Shown: positions 28,474 through 36,256 of the stretch, piece by piece | How positions within the stretch are numbered: position 1 is the first letter of the stretch | Layout: the number at the start of each line of letters is the position of its first letter | Origin: Luteibacter sp. SG786 | GTDB taxonomy: Bacteria; Pseudomonadota; Gammaproteobacteria; Xanthomonadales; Rhodanobacteraceae | Assembly (NCBI RefSeq): GCF_011759605.1 | Contig: NZ_JAAOYX010000001.1 | Span: forward strand, 372,001-436,000 | DNA: 64,000 nucleotides | Direction of reading: 5' to 3' | Notes under the pieces: model-generated | Told to the model about the DNA's origin: nothing | The model's input: the letters and a program-made list of their open reading frames with translations, nothing else | Databases searched by the model: none | Made by a program: the position numbers and the translations under genes

Positions 28474-29382
28474 ATGCGTAAGACTCTTATTGCCACGGCG
28501 ATCTGCCTCGCCACCGGATTGGCACTGCCGGCCATGGCCGACGACACCCAGACCGGAGGTGCGGGCCCCAGCGCGCAGCGCCGGTCGATGGCCATCCAGT
28601 ATTCCGACAGCTCCACTACCAACAACACGGCAACCAGTTCGTTCAACACCATCTCGACCACCGCGGTGGCCGAAAGCACCCTCAACGGCACCGTGACGGG
28701 GAATAACGTCCTGAGCCTCGGCAACGTCGCCGTGAACCTCGGCAACGCCAACGGCGCGCGGGGCGGATCGGGCGGTGACGGCTATGGCGCGGTCGGCCGT
28801 GGCGGCTCCGGCGGAGACGGCGGAGACAGCGGCAACGCGCGTGCCCGCGGCGCGGTGGGTGGAGACGCCAGCACCAGCAGCGGCGGAGCCTGGGGCGCGA
28901 GCATGGCCTACGGCGGCGACACCAGCGGAGACGGCGGCAACTCCAACGGCGACGGCGGCAACGCGAATGGCCGTGGTGCGGGCAACGACACGGCGACCGG
29001 CGGATCCACGGCCGGCACGGGCGGCGCATCGGCGAGCACGGGCGCGACCTCAACGTCAGGCGATTCCTCGCCCACCTCCACGGGCGGAAGCTCGACGGGT
29101 GGTGCGGGCGGCACCGCGACGGCGATGTCGGGCGACGGCGGTGCCGGCGCGGCCGGCGGTTCGGGCTCCGGCGGCTCCGGTACCGGCGGCAGCGGCGGTT
29201 CCGGCGGCAACGGCGGTTCCAACTCTGTGGGAACCGGCAGCTACAGCATGGCCAACAACATGGGTAGCGCGGGTTCCACGCTGGCGGGTATCGGCAGCTT
29301 CGCGGCCAACTCGGGTGCGTCGTCGCTGATCCAGCAGAGCGTCAACGTCCAGGCCAACCTGAGCGTCGGCGGCGCCCCGTAA
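28474..29382 (+). CDS. secreted Gly-rich repeat protein, candidate matrix or amyloid subunit
   Basis: A 302-aa protein with a clear Sec signal peptide (cut near AMA-DD). Residues 40-90 are rich in Ser, Thr and Asn with alternating hydrophobics (FNTISTTAVAES, NGTVTGNNVLSLG). Residues 94-249 are a low-complexity Gly/Ser/Asp/Asn region (GGSGGDG-type runs). The last 50 residues return to an alternating strand pattern ending SLIQQSVNVQANLSV. No Cys follows the signal peptide. It is the first gene after the sigma54 promoter and is separated from the rest of the operon by a strong hairpin, as expected for an abundant structural product. Export through the FapF-like pore at 31151 is inferred. The family was not recognised. 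Confidence 0.6.
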   Translation: MRKTLIATAICLATGLALPAMADDTQTGGAGPSAQRRSMAIQYSDSSTTNNTATSSFNTISTTAVAESTLNGTVTGNNVLSLGNVAVNLGNANGARGGSGGDGYGAVGRGGSGGDGGDSGNARARGAVGGDASTSSGGAWGASMAYGGDTSGDGGNSNGDGGNANGRGAGNDTATGGSTAGTGGASASTGATSTSGDSSPTSTGGSSTGGAGGTATAMSGDGGAGAAGGSGSGGSGTGGSGGSGGNGGSNSVGTGSYSMANNMGSAGSTLAGIGSFAANSGASSLIQQSVNVQANLSVGGAP

Positions 29383-29409
29383 CACGCGGCAACGGTAGCG
29401 AGAAAGGGA

Positions 29410-29437
29410 GCCACGGGGCGCGTCCGCGCCCCGTGGC
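29410..29437 (+). other. strong intra-operon hairpin after the Gly-rich gene
   Basis: A 13-bp perfect stem (GCCACGGGGCGCG and its complement) with only two unpaired bases sits 27 nt after the stop of the first gene and 36 nt before the next start. No T-run follows, so it looks like an mRNA-stabilising or attenuating structure that would make the first gene's product exceed the downstream ones. Confidence 0.65.
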
Positions 29438-29472
29438 ATCCGAAGGGGATCCCCAGCTCCAGGAGAACACTC

Positions 29473-29838
29473 ATGCCGATGTTCCGACCCCACACCGCGT
29501 TAGTGGCGCTTGCCTTGCTGGCCGCCCCGTGCGTGGCCGGCGCGCAGTCGACGCCAACCGGCGAAGCACCTCCGCCATCGTTCGGTGCGCCCGCGTCGGC
29601 CGCCCGGCTGCAGGGCATGACCGGCGGTACCGACACCCATGTCACCAACAACCTCAACACGCAGGAATCGAACGGCACGGTGAGCGAGAACACCGCCAAG
29701 GGTACCTACAGCGGTGCGAACTTCGTCGGCGATTCCGCCTTCGGCAATTCGGCGGGCCTGCCCACCGTCATCCAGAACTCGGGCAACAACGTGCTCATCC
29801 AGAACAGCACCATCGTCAACCTGCGGATGAACCCGTGA
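29473..29838 (+). CDS. small exported protein with a double-glycine leader motif
   Basis: A 121-aa protein with a Sec signal peptide (cut near AGA-QS). After a Pro-rich stretch comes S42-A-A-R-L46-Q-G-M49-T-G51-G52, which fits the leader pattern read by C39 peptidases (Leu at -7, Ile/Met at -4, GG at -2/-1). Cutting there would leave a 69-aa mature protein starting TDTHVTNN, rich in Asn, Thr and Ser and ending in strand repeats (LPTVIQNSGNNVLIQNSTIV) that look amyloid-like. The start has AGGAGA 7 nt upstream. Its stop overlaps the C39 gene start as GTGA. This is a candidate minor subunit or nucleator; the family was not recognised. Confidence 0.6.
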   Translation: MPMFRPHTALVALALLAAPCVAGAQSTPTGEAPPPSFGAPASAARLQGMTGGTDTHVTNNLNTQESNGTVSENTAKGTYSGANFVGDSAFGNSAGLPTVIQNSGNNVLIQNSTIVNLRMNP

Positions 29839-30524
29839 AAGCACGCCTCGTCCTCGCCATCGGACTGCTTGCAACGCTTGCGAGCCCGTTCGCTGTCGCG
29901 GGCAGGGCAGAGATACAGACGAGCCCGGGTACGTCGTACCCGATGAAGATGACGAGCCTGAAAGAGGCGCGTTTCCGTAATACGGTGCGGCAGCGGTACG
30001 ACTTCAGCTGCGGCTCCGCGGCCGTGGCGACATTGCTCACCTACCAGTACGGCTATCCCGTGGACGAGCAGTCGGCGTTCGACGTCATGTACACCCACGG
30101 CGATCGCGAGAAGATCGGGAAAGAAGGATTCTCGCTGCTCGACATCAAGCGTTTCCTCGCTTCGCGCGGTTTCCAGGCCGACGGCTTCGAGGTGCCGCTT
30201 GAGCGGCTGGACGCGGAAGGCATTCCGGCCATCGTGCTCATCAACGAACGGGGCTACCACCACTTCGTGGTGGTGAAAGGCTACAAGAACGGCCGCGTGC
30301 TGGTCGGCGATCCGGCCCGCGGCACGCGCGCGATGTCGAAGCGGCGCTTTGACGCCATGTGGACCAATCGCGTCGTGTTCGTCATTCACAACCGGCGCGA
30401 CAGCGCCATCTTCAACAGTCCGCGGGACTGGGCGGTCGCTCCGGCGGCCCCCATCGGCGAAGGTATCGAGCGCAACGGTCTCGGTCCCCTCGTCATGCCG
30501 AAACGCGGACCGGGGGACATATGA
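29835..30524 (+). CDS. stand-alone periplasmic C39-family cysteine peptidase (FapD-like)
   Basis: A 229-aa protein with a Sec signal peptide followed by one C39 peptidase domain. Gln53 (oxyanion hole), Cys59 in FSCGSAAVATLL, His142/143 in YHHFVVVKGY and Asp159 in VGDP form the complete active site. C39 domains normally sit on ABC exporters of bacteriocins and cut after GG; here there is no membrane or ATPase domain, so the enzyme would act in the periplasm. The start is a GTG overlapping the previous stop by 4 nt, and the end overlaps the next gene by 4 nt (ATGA). The two flanking proteins both carry GG-leader motifs, making them the obvious substrates. Confidence 0.8.
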   Translation: MKARLVLAIGLLATLASPFAVAGRAEIQTSPGTSYPMKMTSLKEARFRNTVRQRYDFSCGSAAVATLLTYQYGYPVDEQSAFDVMYTHGDREKIGKEGFSLLDIKRFLASRGFQADGFEVPLERLDAEGIPAIVLINERGYHHFVVVKGYKNGRVLVGDPARGTRAMSKRRFDAMWTNRVVFVIHNRRDSAIFNSPRDWAVAPAAPIGEGIERNGLGPLVMPKRGPGDI

Positions 30525-31147
30525 AAACCCGAATCCTCTTCGCCGCCGCGCTGCTTGGGAGTGGACTTTGCGCCACCGCCGCCGCAGCGGAACTGCCGGC
30601 GGATCGCGCGATTTCCGACGCGCGCCTGGACCGCATCCGCGGCGGCTTCGACTTCGGCGACGACCTGCGCGCATCCTTCGCGCTGCAACGCACCGTGCTG
30701 ATCAACGGCATGGAAGCGATGCGCACCACCATCAGCGTCCCGGACATCGCCAAGATAACCACGGAACAGGCGGCGGCTCTGCGCGACGCGCTGCGCACCA
30801 CGGTGATCACGAACGGTGCCGGCGGCGTGGCCGATGCGGTGCCTTCGATGCCGACGGTAACGCAGGCGCCTTCGACGGGCGCGGCGCTTCTGCCGGTCGC
30901 CTCCGCCACACCGCCACCCTCCACGGCGGCGGTGACGCCTGCCCCGATGCAGGCGTTGCCGGCGGCCGTCACGGCCACGCTTCCCTCGTCGGGGTTGCCG
31001 GGCCTCGTCGTGCAGAACTCGCTCGACAACCAGGCCATCTCGGCCACCACCACGATCGACGCCTCGGTGAACACCGCGAATACGCTGCAAGGCATGCGGC
31101 TTGCCGAATCGCTCCATGACGCGGTGATCCAATTCCGGGGGAACTGA
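30521..31147 (+). CDS. exported protein with a double-glycine leader motif
   Basis: A 208-aa protein with a Sec signal peptide (cut near AAA-E24). It is followed at once by I31-S32-D-A-R-L36-D-R-I39-R-G41-G42, nearly the classical bacteriocin leader LSxxELxxIxGG. The mature part would begin FDFGDD, and holds a conserved-looking N-terminal block, an Ala/Pro/Thr-rich linker (about residues 105-155) and a strand-rich C-terminus with LPGLVVQNSLDNQAIS. That last phrase parallels LPTVIQNSGNNVLIQ of the 29473 product. The ATG overlaps the C39 stop by 4 nt. It could be a chaperone, a minor fibre subunit or a pore plug. The family was not recognised. Confidence 0.6.
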   Translation: MKTRILFAAALLGSGLCATAAAAELPADRAISDARLDRIRGGFDFGDDLRASFALQRTVLINGMEAMRTTISVPDIAKITTEQAAALRDALRTTVITNGAGGVADAVPSMPTVTQAPSTGAALLPVASATPPPSTAAVTPAPMQALPAAVTATLPSSGLPGLVVQNSLDNQAISATTTIDASVNTANTLQGMRLAESLHDAVIQFRGN

Positions 31148-31150
31148 GGC

Positions 31151-32542
31151 ATGTATCGCAATGGCAGGGTGATGCAGGCAAGGACATGCGCGGGCGCACT
31201 GGCGCTCGCCACGCTTCCGCTGTGGGTGGGCGCATGCCTCGCGCAGGAATCGCAGGTCGATCCGGCGCTGCGGGAGAAGATCGAGGCGCAGGGAAAACGC
31301 ATCGACGCCATGCGCAGCCGCATGGCGGAGCAGCTCGCGGAACTGGAACAGATGAAACGCGAGTTGGCCGCGCAGGAGGTGCAGTACAACGACCTTCGCC
31401 GCGCCATCGGACTCAACGCGCTTGAAGAGGCGCGGGGCGGGTCCGCCGCGCTTGCCGACCCGCGCGCCCAGGCGAGCCCGGGGCAGGAACCGCCACCCGC
31501 ACCGCCGCCGGGAGCGCCATCCGCACCGGGCTCGGCACCCGTGGTGGCCACCCAGCCCGTGGGACGCCGTCCGGAGCAGGACGAACGCCCGCCGGAAGTG
31601 GCGCCCATCTTCGACCAACCCGGCGTGCTTACGCCGCGCGGGAAGCTGATACTCGAACCGTCGTACCAGTACGGCTATTCGTCCAGCGATCGCGTGGCGC
31701 TCGTCGGCTATACCGTGATCCCCGCGATCCTCATCGGCCTCGTGGACGTGCGCCAGGTGAAGACCACGACGCAGACTGGCGCGGTGGCGTTCCGTTACGG
31801 CCTGACCAACCGCATGGAACTCGAAGTGCGCGTTCCCTACGTGGACACGCACACCGACACCATCAGCCGCGAGATATTCACGGGCACCGCCCAGGATCGC
31901 CTGTTCACCACAAGCGGCAAGGGCATTGGCGACGTCGAGGCGACGTTGCGCTACCAGCTCAACGACGGCGGCGCGGACAAGCCGTATTACATCGGTTGGT
32001 TCCGCGCCAAGTCGCGCACGGGTCGCGACCCCTTCGAAGTCACCAGCGATTGCGTCACGCGTTGCGTGGAGAATTTCACCGGCACCGGCCTGCCGTTGCG
32101 AAGCCCTACGGGGACGGGGTTCTATTCCGCGCAACTCGGCGTGACCTGGCTGTTTCCGTCCGATCCCGTGGTGTTCTTCGGCAACTTGAGTTACCTGCAC
32201 AATTTCGAGCGAAAGAACGTCAGCCGCAATGTGCTCGGCGCGGGCAAGCAGTTCCTCGGCGACGTGAAGGCCGGCGACATCGCGGACATCAGCATCGGCA
32301 TGGGCCTGTCACTTAACGAGAAGGCGTCCATCAGCATCGGTTACGACCAGGCCTTCGTGGGGCGCACCACGCAGAACGACCATCCGCTGCCCGGTTCCGC
32401 GCGAGCGACGCTTGGCTCGCTGCTGATCGGCGGCTCGTATCGCTTCAACGACAAGGAGACGCTGAACGTGACGCTGGGAGTCGGCATCACTCGCGACACG
32501 CCGGACACGACGATCACGGTGCGTGTTCCGATCACTCTCTAA
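31151..32542 (+). CDS. FapF-like outer-membrane channel (coiled coil plus beta-barrel)
   Basis: A 463-aa protein. A signal peptide (cut near CLA-QE) leads to a heptad coiled coil at about residues 38-85 (KIEAQGKRIDAMRSRMAEQLAEL...), a Pro/Ala-rich linker (about 105-155), then a beta-barrel from about 160 with repeated amphipathic strands (KLILEPSYQYGYSSS, GAVAFRYGLTNRMELEVRVPY) to the end. The order coiled coil, linker, barrel is that of FapF, the trimeric pore that exports Fap amyloid in Pseudomonas. It lies 3 nt after the preceding gene, so it is the last gene of the operon. A later in-frame ATG (codon 8) is an alternative start. The export role is inferred from architecture. Confidence 0.65.
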   Translation: MYRNGRVMQARTCAGALALATLPLWVGACLAQESQVDPALREKIEAQGKRIDAMRSRMAEQLAELEQMKRELAAQEVQYNDLRRAIGLNALEEARGGSAALADPRAQASPGQEPPPAPPPGAPSAPGSAPVVATQPVGRRPEQDERPPEVAPIFDQPGVLTPRGKLILEPSYQYGYSSSDRVALVGYTVIPAILIGLVDVRQVKTTTQTGAVAFRYGLTNRMELEVRVPYVDTHTDTISREIFTGTAQDRLFTTSGKGIGDVEATLRYQLNDGGADKPYYIGWFRAKSRTGRDPFEVTSDCVTRCVENFTGTGLPLRSPTGTGFYSAQLGVTWLFPSDPVVFFGNLSYLHNFERKNVSRNVLGAGKQFLGDVKAGDIADISIGMGLSLNEKASISIGYDQAFVGRTTQNDHPLPGSARATLGSLLIGGSYRFNDKETLNVTLGVGITRDTPDTTITVRVPITL

Positions 32543-32684
32543 ACGACTTCACAAGTGCTTCACAGTGTGTTGCCTGAACGCGTTCAAAACACGCGAAGGT
32601 TCCCGTGCACGGAATGCACACGCAGGGATTCGTTAACCTTTCGTCCGGGGGTTACGAACAAAAAACTTGCAGGGAGTTTTCAGA

Positions 32685-33539
32685 ATGCACACACGTCCAC
32701 CTCGTCACGCCAAGGTCGCCGCGGGCCTTGCCATCGCTTCGCTCGCCGCCTTCGGCGCGGCCGCGCACGCGCAGGACAGCAACAAGAAGTCGCAGTCGCG
32801 CGCGCTGGACAACATCAGCCTCTGGGTTGGTGGCTATTACACCAATAACGACACGACGATCGGTGCGAAGACGGGCGTCCTCAACACCAGTGGTGACGTG
32901 AACCTCGAAGACGACCTCGACTTCAAGAAGAAAAAGGTCGAACCGCGTGTTCGTCTCGACTTCCTGATCGGCGAGCACCAGGGCTTCACCTTCGATTACT
33001 ACCAGGTGGACCGCTCGCATTCGAAGAACCTTTCCGAACAGATCAACTTTCTCGGCCAGCCCATCGATGCCACGGCTCGCGTGAAGGGCGACCTGAAGTT
33101 CACCTTTGGCAGCGCCGCCTACAAGTGGTGGTTCGGCACCGGCGACGACGTGTTCGGCCTGGGGCTCGGTGCGGCTTACTACAAGGTCGACGCCAGCATC
33201 TTCGGTACCGCCAACGTCAATGGCGAGACCTTCAGCGAAGGCTCCAGCACCGACGCCAACGCGTGGGCCCCGAACCTGCAGCTGGGCTGGCGCCACGCCT
33301 TCAACGACGAATGGCGCATGTACGTGAACGCCAACGGCGTGAAGAAGAACGGCGGCAAGCTCAACGGCCACATCTGGGATGCTGCCGTCGGCGTGGAATG
33401 GTTCCCGTGGCAGAACGTGGGCTTCGGTGCCGAGTACGCCTACACCCGCATCAAGCTGAACCAGGACAAGCGCAACTACGACCTGAACCTCGACATGAAG
33501 GTGCACGGTCCGACGGCCTACGTCCGCTTCCGTTTCTGA
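32685..33539 (+). CDS. outer-membrane beta-barrel protein
   Basis: A 284-aa protein with a Sec signal peptide (cut near AHA-QDS). The rest is alternating amphipathic strands (ISLWVGGYYTNND, RVRLDFLIGEHQGFTFDYY, FGLGLGAAYYKVDAS) ending in AYVRFRF with a terminal Phe, the usual barrel-assembly signal. The start at 32685 has AGGGAG 8 nt ahead. It follows the FapF-like gene by 142 nt in the same direction and ends at a strong terminator. It may be an independent porin-like gene. The function is unknown. Confidence 0.7.
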   Translation: MHTRPPRHAKVAAGLAIASLAAFGAAAHAQDSNKKSQSRALDNISLWVGGYYTNNDTTIGAKTGVLNTSGDVNLEDDLDFKKKKVEPRVRLDFLIGEHQGFTFDYYQVDRSHSKNLSEQINFLGQPIDATARVKGDLKFTFGSAAYKWWFGTGDDVFGLGLGAAYYKVDASIFGTANVNGETFSEGSSTDANAWAPNLQLGWRHAFNDEWRMYVNANGVKKNGGKLNGHIWDAAVGVEWFPWQNVGFGAEYAYTRIKLNQDKRNYDLNLDMKVHGPTAYVRFRF

Positions 33540-33564
33540 TCCACCCCGTTCCGGGGGATCCAGG

Positions 33565-33589
33565 GGCCGCCGCAAGGCGGCCTTTTTTT
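33565..33589 (+). terminator. intrinsic terminator
   Basis: The stem GGCCGCC-GCAA-GGCGGCC is followed by seven T, 25 nt after the barrel-protein stop. It ends plus-strand transcription ahead of the convergent TerC gene. Confidence 0.9.
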
Positions 33590-33625
33590 ATCGGGCGTGG
33601 GCTGCCGTAGGAGCGCGCCGCCCTT

Positions 33626-34324
33626 TCAGGCCGCGGGGCGACGGGTTGCCAGCGCCTTGCGCCGCATCCGGCGCGCCCACAGCCAGCCGCCGCCGCATAC
33701 GCCGATGACCAGCAGCGCGTCGAGCAGCCAGGGGGCCCACGGCCGCGCGTCGAACCAGGGGGCCACCAGTTGGTCGTGCGCGATCATCCGGGCAGCGGTC
33801 CACGCGATGGCGGCGGCGCCGATGTAGATGATGACGGGGAAGCGGTGGATCAGCTTCAGGATCAGCGTCGAGCCCCAGACCACCAGCGGCACGCTGATGG
33901 CGAGGCCGAGCACGACCAGGCCCATGTGCCCCTTGGCGGCGCCGGCGATCGCCAGAACGTTGTCCAGGCCCATGAGCGCGTCGGCTACCACAATGGTGCG
34001 GATGGCGGACCAGAAGCCGGAAGCGGCGGCCACCTCGGGATCGTGCTCGCCAGGCTTCAGCAGCTTCCACGCGATCGGCAGGAGCAGGATGCCGCCCGCC
34101 AGCATCAGTCCCGGTAGCTTGAGCAGCCAGATCACCGCGAAGGTGAGGGCGATGCGCACGGCCACGGCGCCGAAGGTTCCCCAGAACACGGCTTTCTTCT
34201 GGAGGTGTGGGGGCAGGTTGCGTGCCGCCAGCGCGATGACGATGGCGTTGTCGCCCGCGAGGACCAGGTCGAGCAGGATGATGGCGGCGAGGCCGGAGAA
34301 GAACTCGGGAGTGAGGAAATCCAT
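33626..34324 (-). CDS. TerC-family membrane protein (probable Mn exporter, YjbE/Alx-like)
   Basis: A 232-aa inner-membrane protein with about seven helices. The two TerC signatures are LVLAGDNAIVIALAARNLP near residue 20 and VADALMGLDNVLAIAGAAKG near 110, each with the acidic/Asn metal-site residues. TerC relatives such as Alx and YceF move manganese. The start at 34324 was chosen because a longer in-frame version adds 80 Pro/Arg-rich residues encoded by the riboswitch region. The leader carries a yybP-ykoY-type riboswitch, which independently supports a Mn role. Confidence 0.85.
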   Translation of the reverse strand: MDFLTPEFFSGLAAIILLDLVLAGDNAIVIALAARNLPPHLQKKAVFWGTFGAVAVRIALTFAVIWLLKLPGLMLAGGILLLPIAWKLLKPGEHDPEVAAASGFWSAIRTIVVADALMGLDNVLAIAGAAKGHMGLVVLGLAISVPLVVWGSTLILKLIHRFPVIIYIGAAAIAWTAARMIAHDQLVAPWFDARPWAPWLLDALLVIGVCGGGWLWARRMRRKALATRRPAA

Positions 34325-34505
34325 GGATGGGAGACCTTGCGCGCGGGTGGACCCATGCGGCGGCGACGGGTACGCGCGCCCGTCGTCGCCACAAAAGTCT
34401 CGTTCCCGGCGCGAGCCGCCGCCACGACCGGGACGCTGTGGCGTCCGTATTGACGATCGTGGCGCGCGGGCCGGGACGGCCCGCGGAACTACTCCCCTTC
34501 GGGCG
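34325..34505 (-). promoter_or_regulatory. yybP-ykoY-type manganese riboswitch controlling terC
   Basis: In the terC leader, read on the minus strand, are the hallmark GAAGGGGAGTAG (34500-34489), CGTCAATACG starting at 34455, and GAGACTTTTG from 34401. The 3' segment can pair with the 5' AAG to close P1, as in the known Mn2+ riboswitch. The same GAGACTTT (34401-34394) is also complementary over 8 positions (one G-U) to AAGGTCTC at 34338-34331, the ribosome-binding region of terC. Mn binding, by forming P1, should free that site and turn translation on. Boundaries are approximate. Confidence 0.8.
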
Positions 34506-34608
34506 GTAGTGGCGCCATTGTCGCTGCTGGGGTGCAGCGCGGCAAGACATCCCCCCGCGGTCACCGGTTAAAATCGCCGGCTTTCCCAACCCCTCGCGAG
34601 TGAAGTCC

Positions 34609-36060
34609 ATGAGCGCACACGACATCCGTTCCGCCACGCGTCCCGAACCGGACCAGCCGCTGGTGGACATCGCCAACTACGTGGCCGATTACACCATCGA
34701 CTCGCAGGAGGCCTATGACACCGCGCGCTACATGCTGCTGGACTCGCTGGCCTGCTCGGCGCTGGCCATGAAGTTCCCGGACTGCGTGAAGCACCTCGGC
34801 CCCGTGGTTCCGGGGGCCACGCTCGCCGGCGGCTCCCGCGTGCCGTTCACCTCGCACGAGCTCGATCCGGTGCAGGCCGCCTTCGCCATTGGCACGCAGA
34901 TCCGCTACCTCGACTTCAACGACACCTGGCTTGCGGCCGAGTGGGGCCATCCTTCCGACAACCTCGGCGCCATCCTCTCGGTGGCCGACTACCTTTCCCG
35001 CAAGGCGGTGAAAGAGGGCGGCAAGCCGCTGACGGTGCGCGACGTGCTCGGTTATGCCATCAAGGCCCACGAGATCCAGGGTTGCTACGCCCTCAAGAAC
35101 AGCTTCAACCGCGTGGGCCAGGACCACGTGATCCTCGTCCGTCTCGCTTCCACGGCTGTCACCACGGCCATGCTGGGCGGCGACAAGGAGCAGATCACCA
35201 CGGCCGTCTCGCACAGCTGGATCGACAACGGTGCGCTGCGCACCTACCGCCATGCCCCGAACACGGGCCCGCGCAAGAGCTGGGCCGCCGGTGACGCCTG
35301 CCGCCGCGCCGTCACCCACGCGATCAACGCCGTCTACCGCAACGTGGTGGGTTATCCGTCGGCCCTGTCGGCGAAGACCTGGGGCTATTACGACGTGGCC
35401 TTCAAGGGCAACGCGTTCGAGTTCGAGCGCCCCTTCGGCAGCTACGTCATGGAAAACGTGCTGTTCAAGATCAGCTTCCCGGCCGAATTCCACGCCCAGA
35501 CGGCCGTGGAATGCGCCATGGCGCTGCACGCCCAGGTGGGCAACCGCCTCGACGACGTGGAAAAGGTGGTGATCGAGACCCAGGAAGCGGGTTGCCGCAT
35601 CATCGACAAGACGGGCCCGCTGGCCAACTATGCCGATCGCGACCACTGCATCCAGTACATGGTTGCCGTGCCGCTGATTTTCGGGCGTCTTACCGCCGAC
35701 GATTACAACGACTCGGTGGCTGCCGATCCGCGTATCGACGCGCTGCGCGACAAAATGACGGTGGTGGAGAATCCGCAATTCACCAAGGACTATTTCGATC
35801 CCGAAAAGCGCTATATCGGCAATTCGGTCCAGGTGTTTTTCAAGGACGGCTCGTCCACGGAGAAGGTGTCCATCGACTTCCCCATCGGCCACCGCAAGCG
35901 CCGCGCCGAAGGCATCCCCGTGCTGCTCAGGAAGTTCGAATCGGCGCTGCGTGCCGAGTGGTCCGCGGACCGCGTCGAGAAGGTGCTGGCCGTCACCTCG
36001 TCGCCCGAGAAACTGGATGCCATGCCCATTCACGAGTTCATGACGCTCTTCACGGCTTGA
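34609..36060 (+). CDS. prpD: 2-methylcitrate dehydratase
   Basis: A 483-aa PrpD/MmgE-family enzyme, the same length as E. coli PrpD. Family phrases run throughout (LDFNDTWLAAEWGHPSDNLG, GYAIKAHEIQG, SHSWIDNGALRTYRHAPNTG). It dehydrates 2-methylcitrate to cis-2-methylaconitate. The ATG at 34609 is preferred for the length match; a GTG at 34600 in the same frame is possible. A TTAAAAT box at 34568-34574 is a likely -10, so it has its own promoter. It stands 8.6 kb from prpBC. Confidence 0.92.
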   Translation: MSAHDIRSATRPEPDQPLVDIANYVADYTIDSQEAYDTARYMLLDSLACSALAMKFPDCVKHLGPVVPGATLAGGSRVPFTSHELDPVQAAFAIGTQIRYLDFNDTWLAAEWGHPSDNLGAILSVADYLSRKAVKEGGKPLTVRDVLGYAIKAHEIQGCYALKNSFNRVGQDHVILVRLASTAVTTAMLGGDKEQITTAVSHSWIDNGALRTYRHAPNTGPRKSWAAGDACRRAVTHAINAVYRNVVGYPSALSAKTWGYYDVAFKGNAFEFERPFGSYVMENVLFKISFPAEFHAQTAVECAMALHAQVGNRLDDVEKVVIETQEAGCRIIDKTGPLANYADRDHCIQYMVAVPLIFGRLTADDYNDSVAADPRIDALRDKMTVVENPQFTKDYFDPEKRYIGNSVQVFFKDGSSTEKVSIDFPIGHRKRRAEGIPVLLRKFESALRAEWSADRVEKVLAVTSSPEKLDAMPIHEFMTLFTA

Positions 36061-36256
36061 TAATGGCCGTGACTCAAGTATGAACGGCGGTTTTTGGCAT
36101 GTGCCCAATTGTTTGATTTTTGCTAAACTGCCGCCGCCCGTTGAAGGGGTATCAAAGCGAGGGACGGCTGAAGTCCCCGGATTCGACAAGAGTTCTACGC
36201 GCGATTTCCGTCTGGGGTGGAGCGCGGACGCGAATACCAATAATGAGGAGACACCG

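Noticed and set aside
28474-29382. A double-glycine leader in the Gly-rich protein as well
   Set aside because: The only GG just after its signal peptide (TQTGGAG) lacks Leu at -7 and Ile/Met at -4, so it was not counted with the other two.
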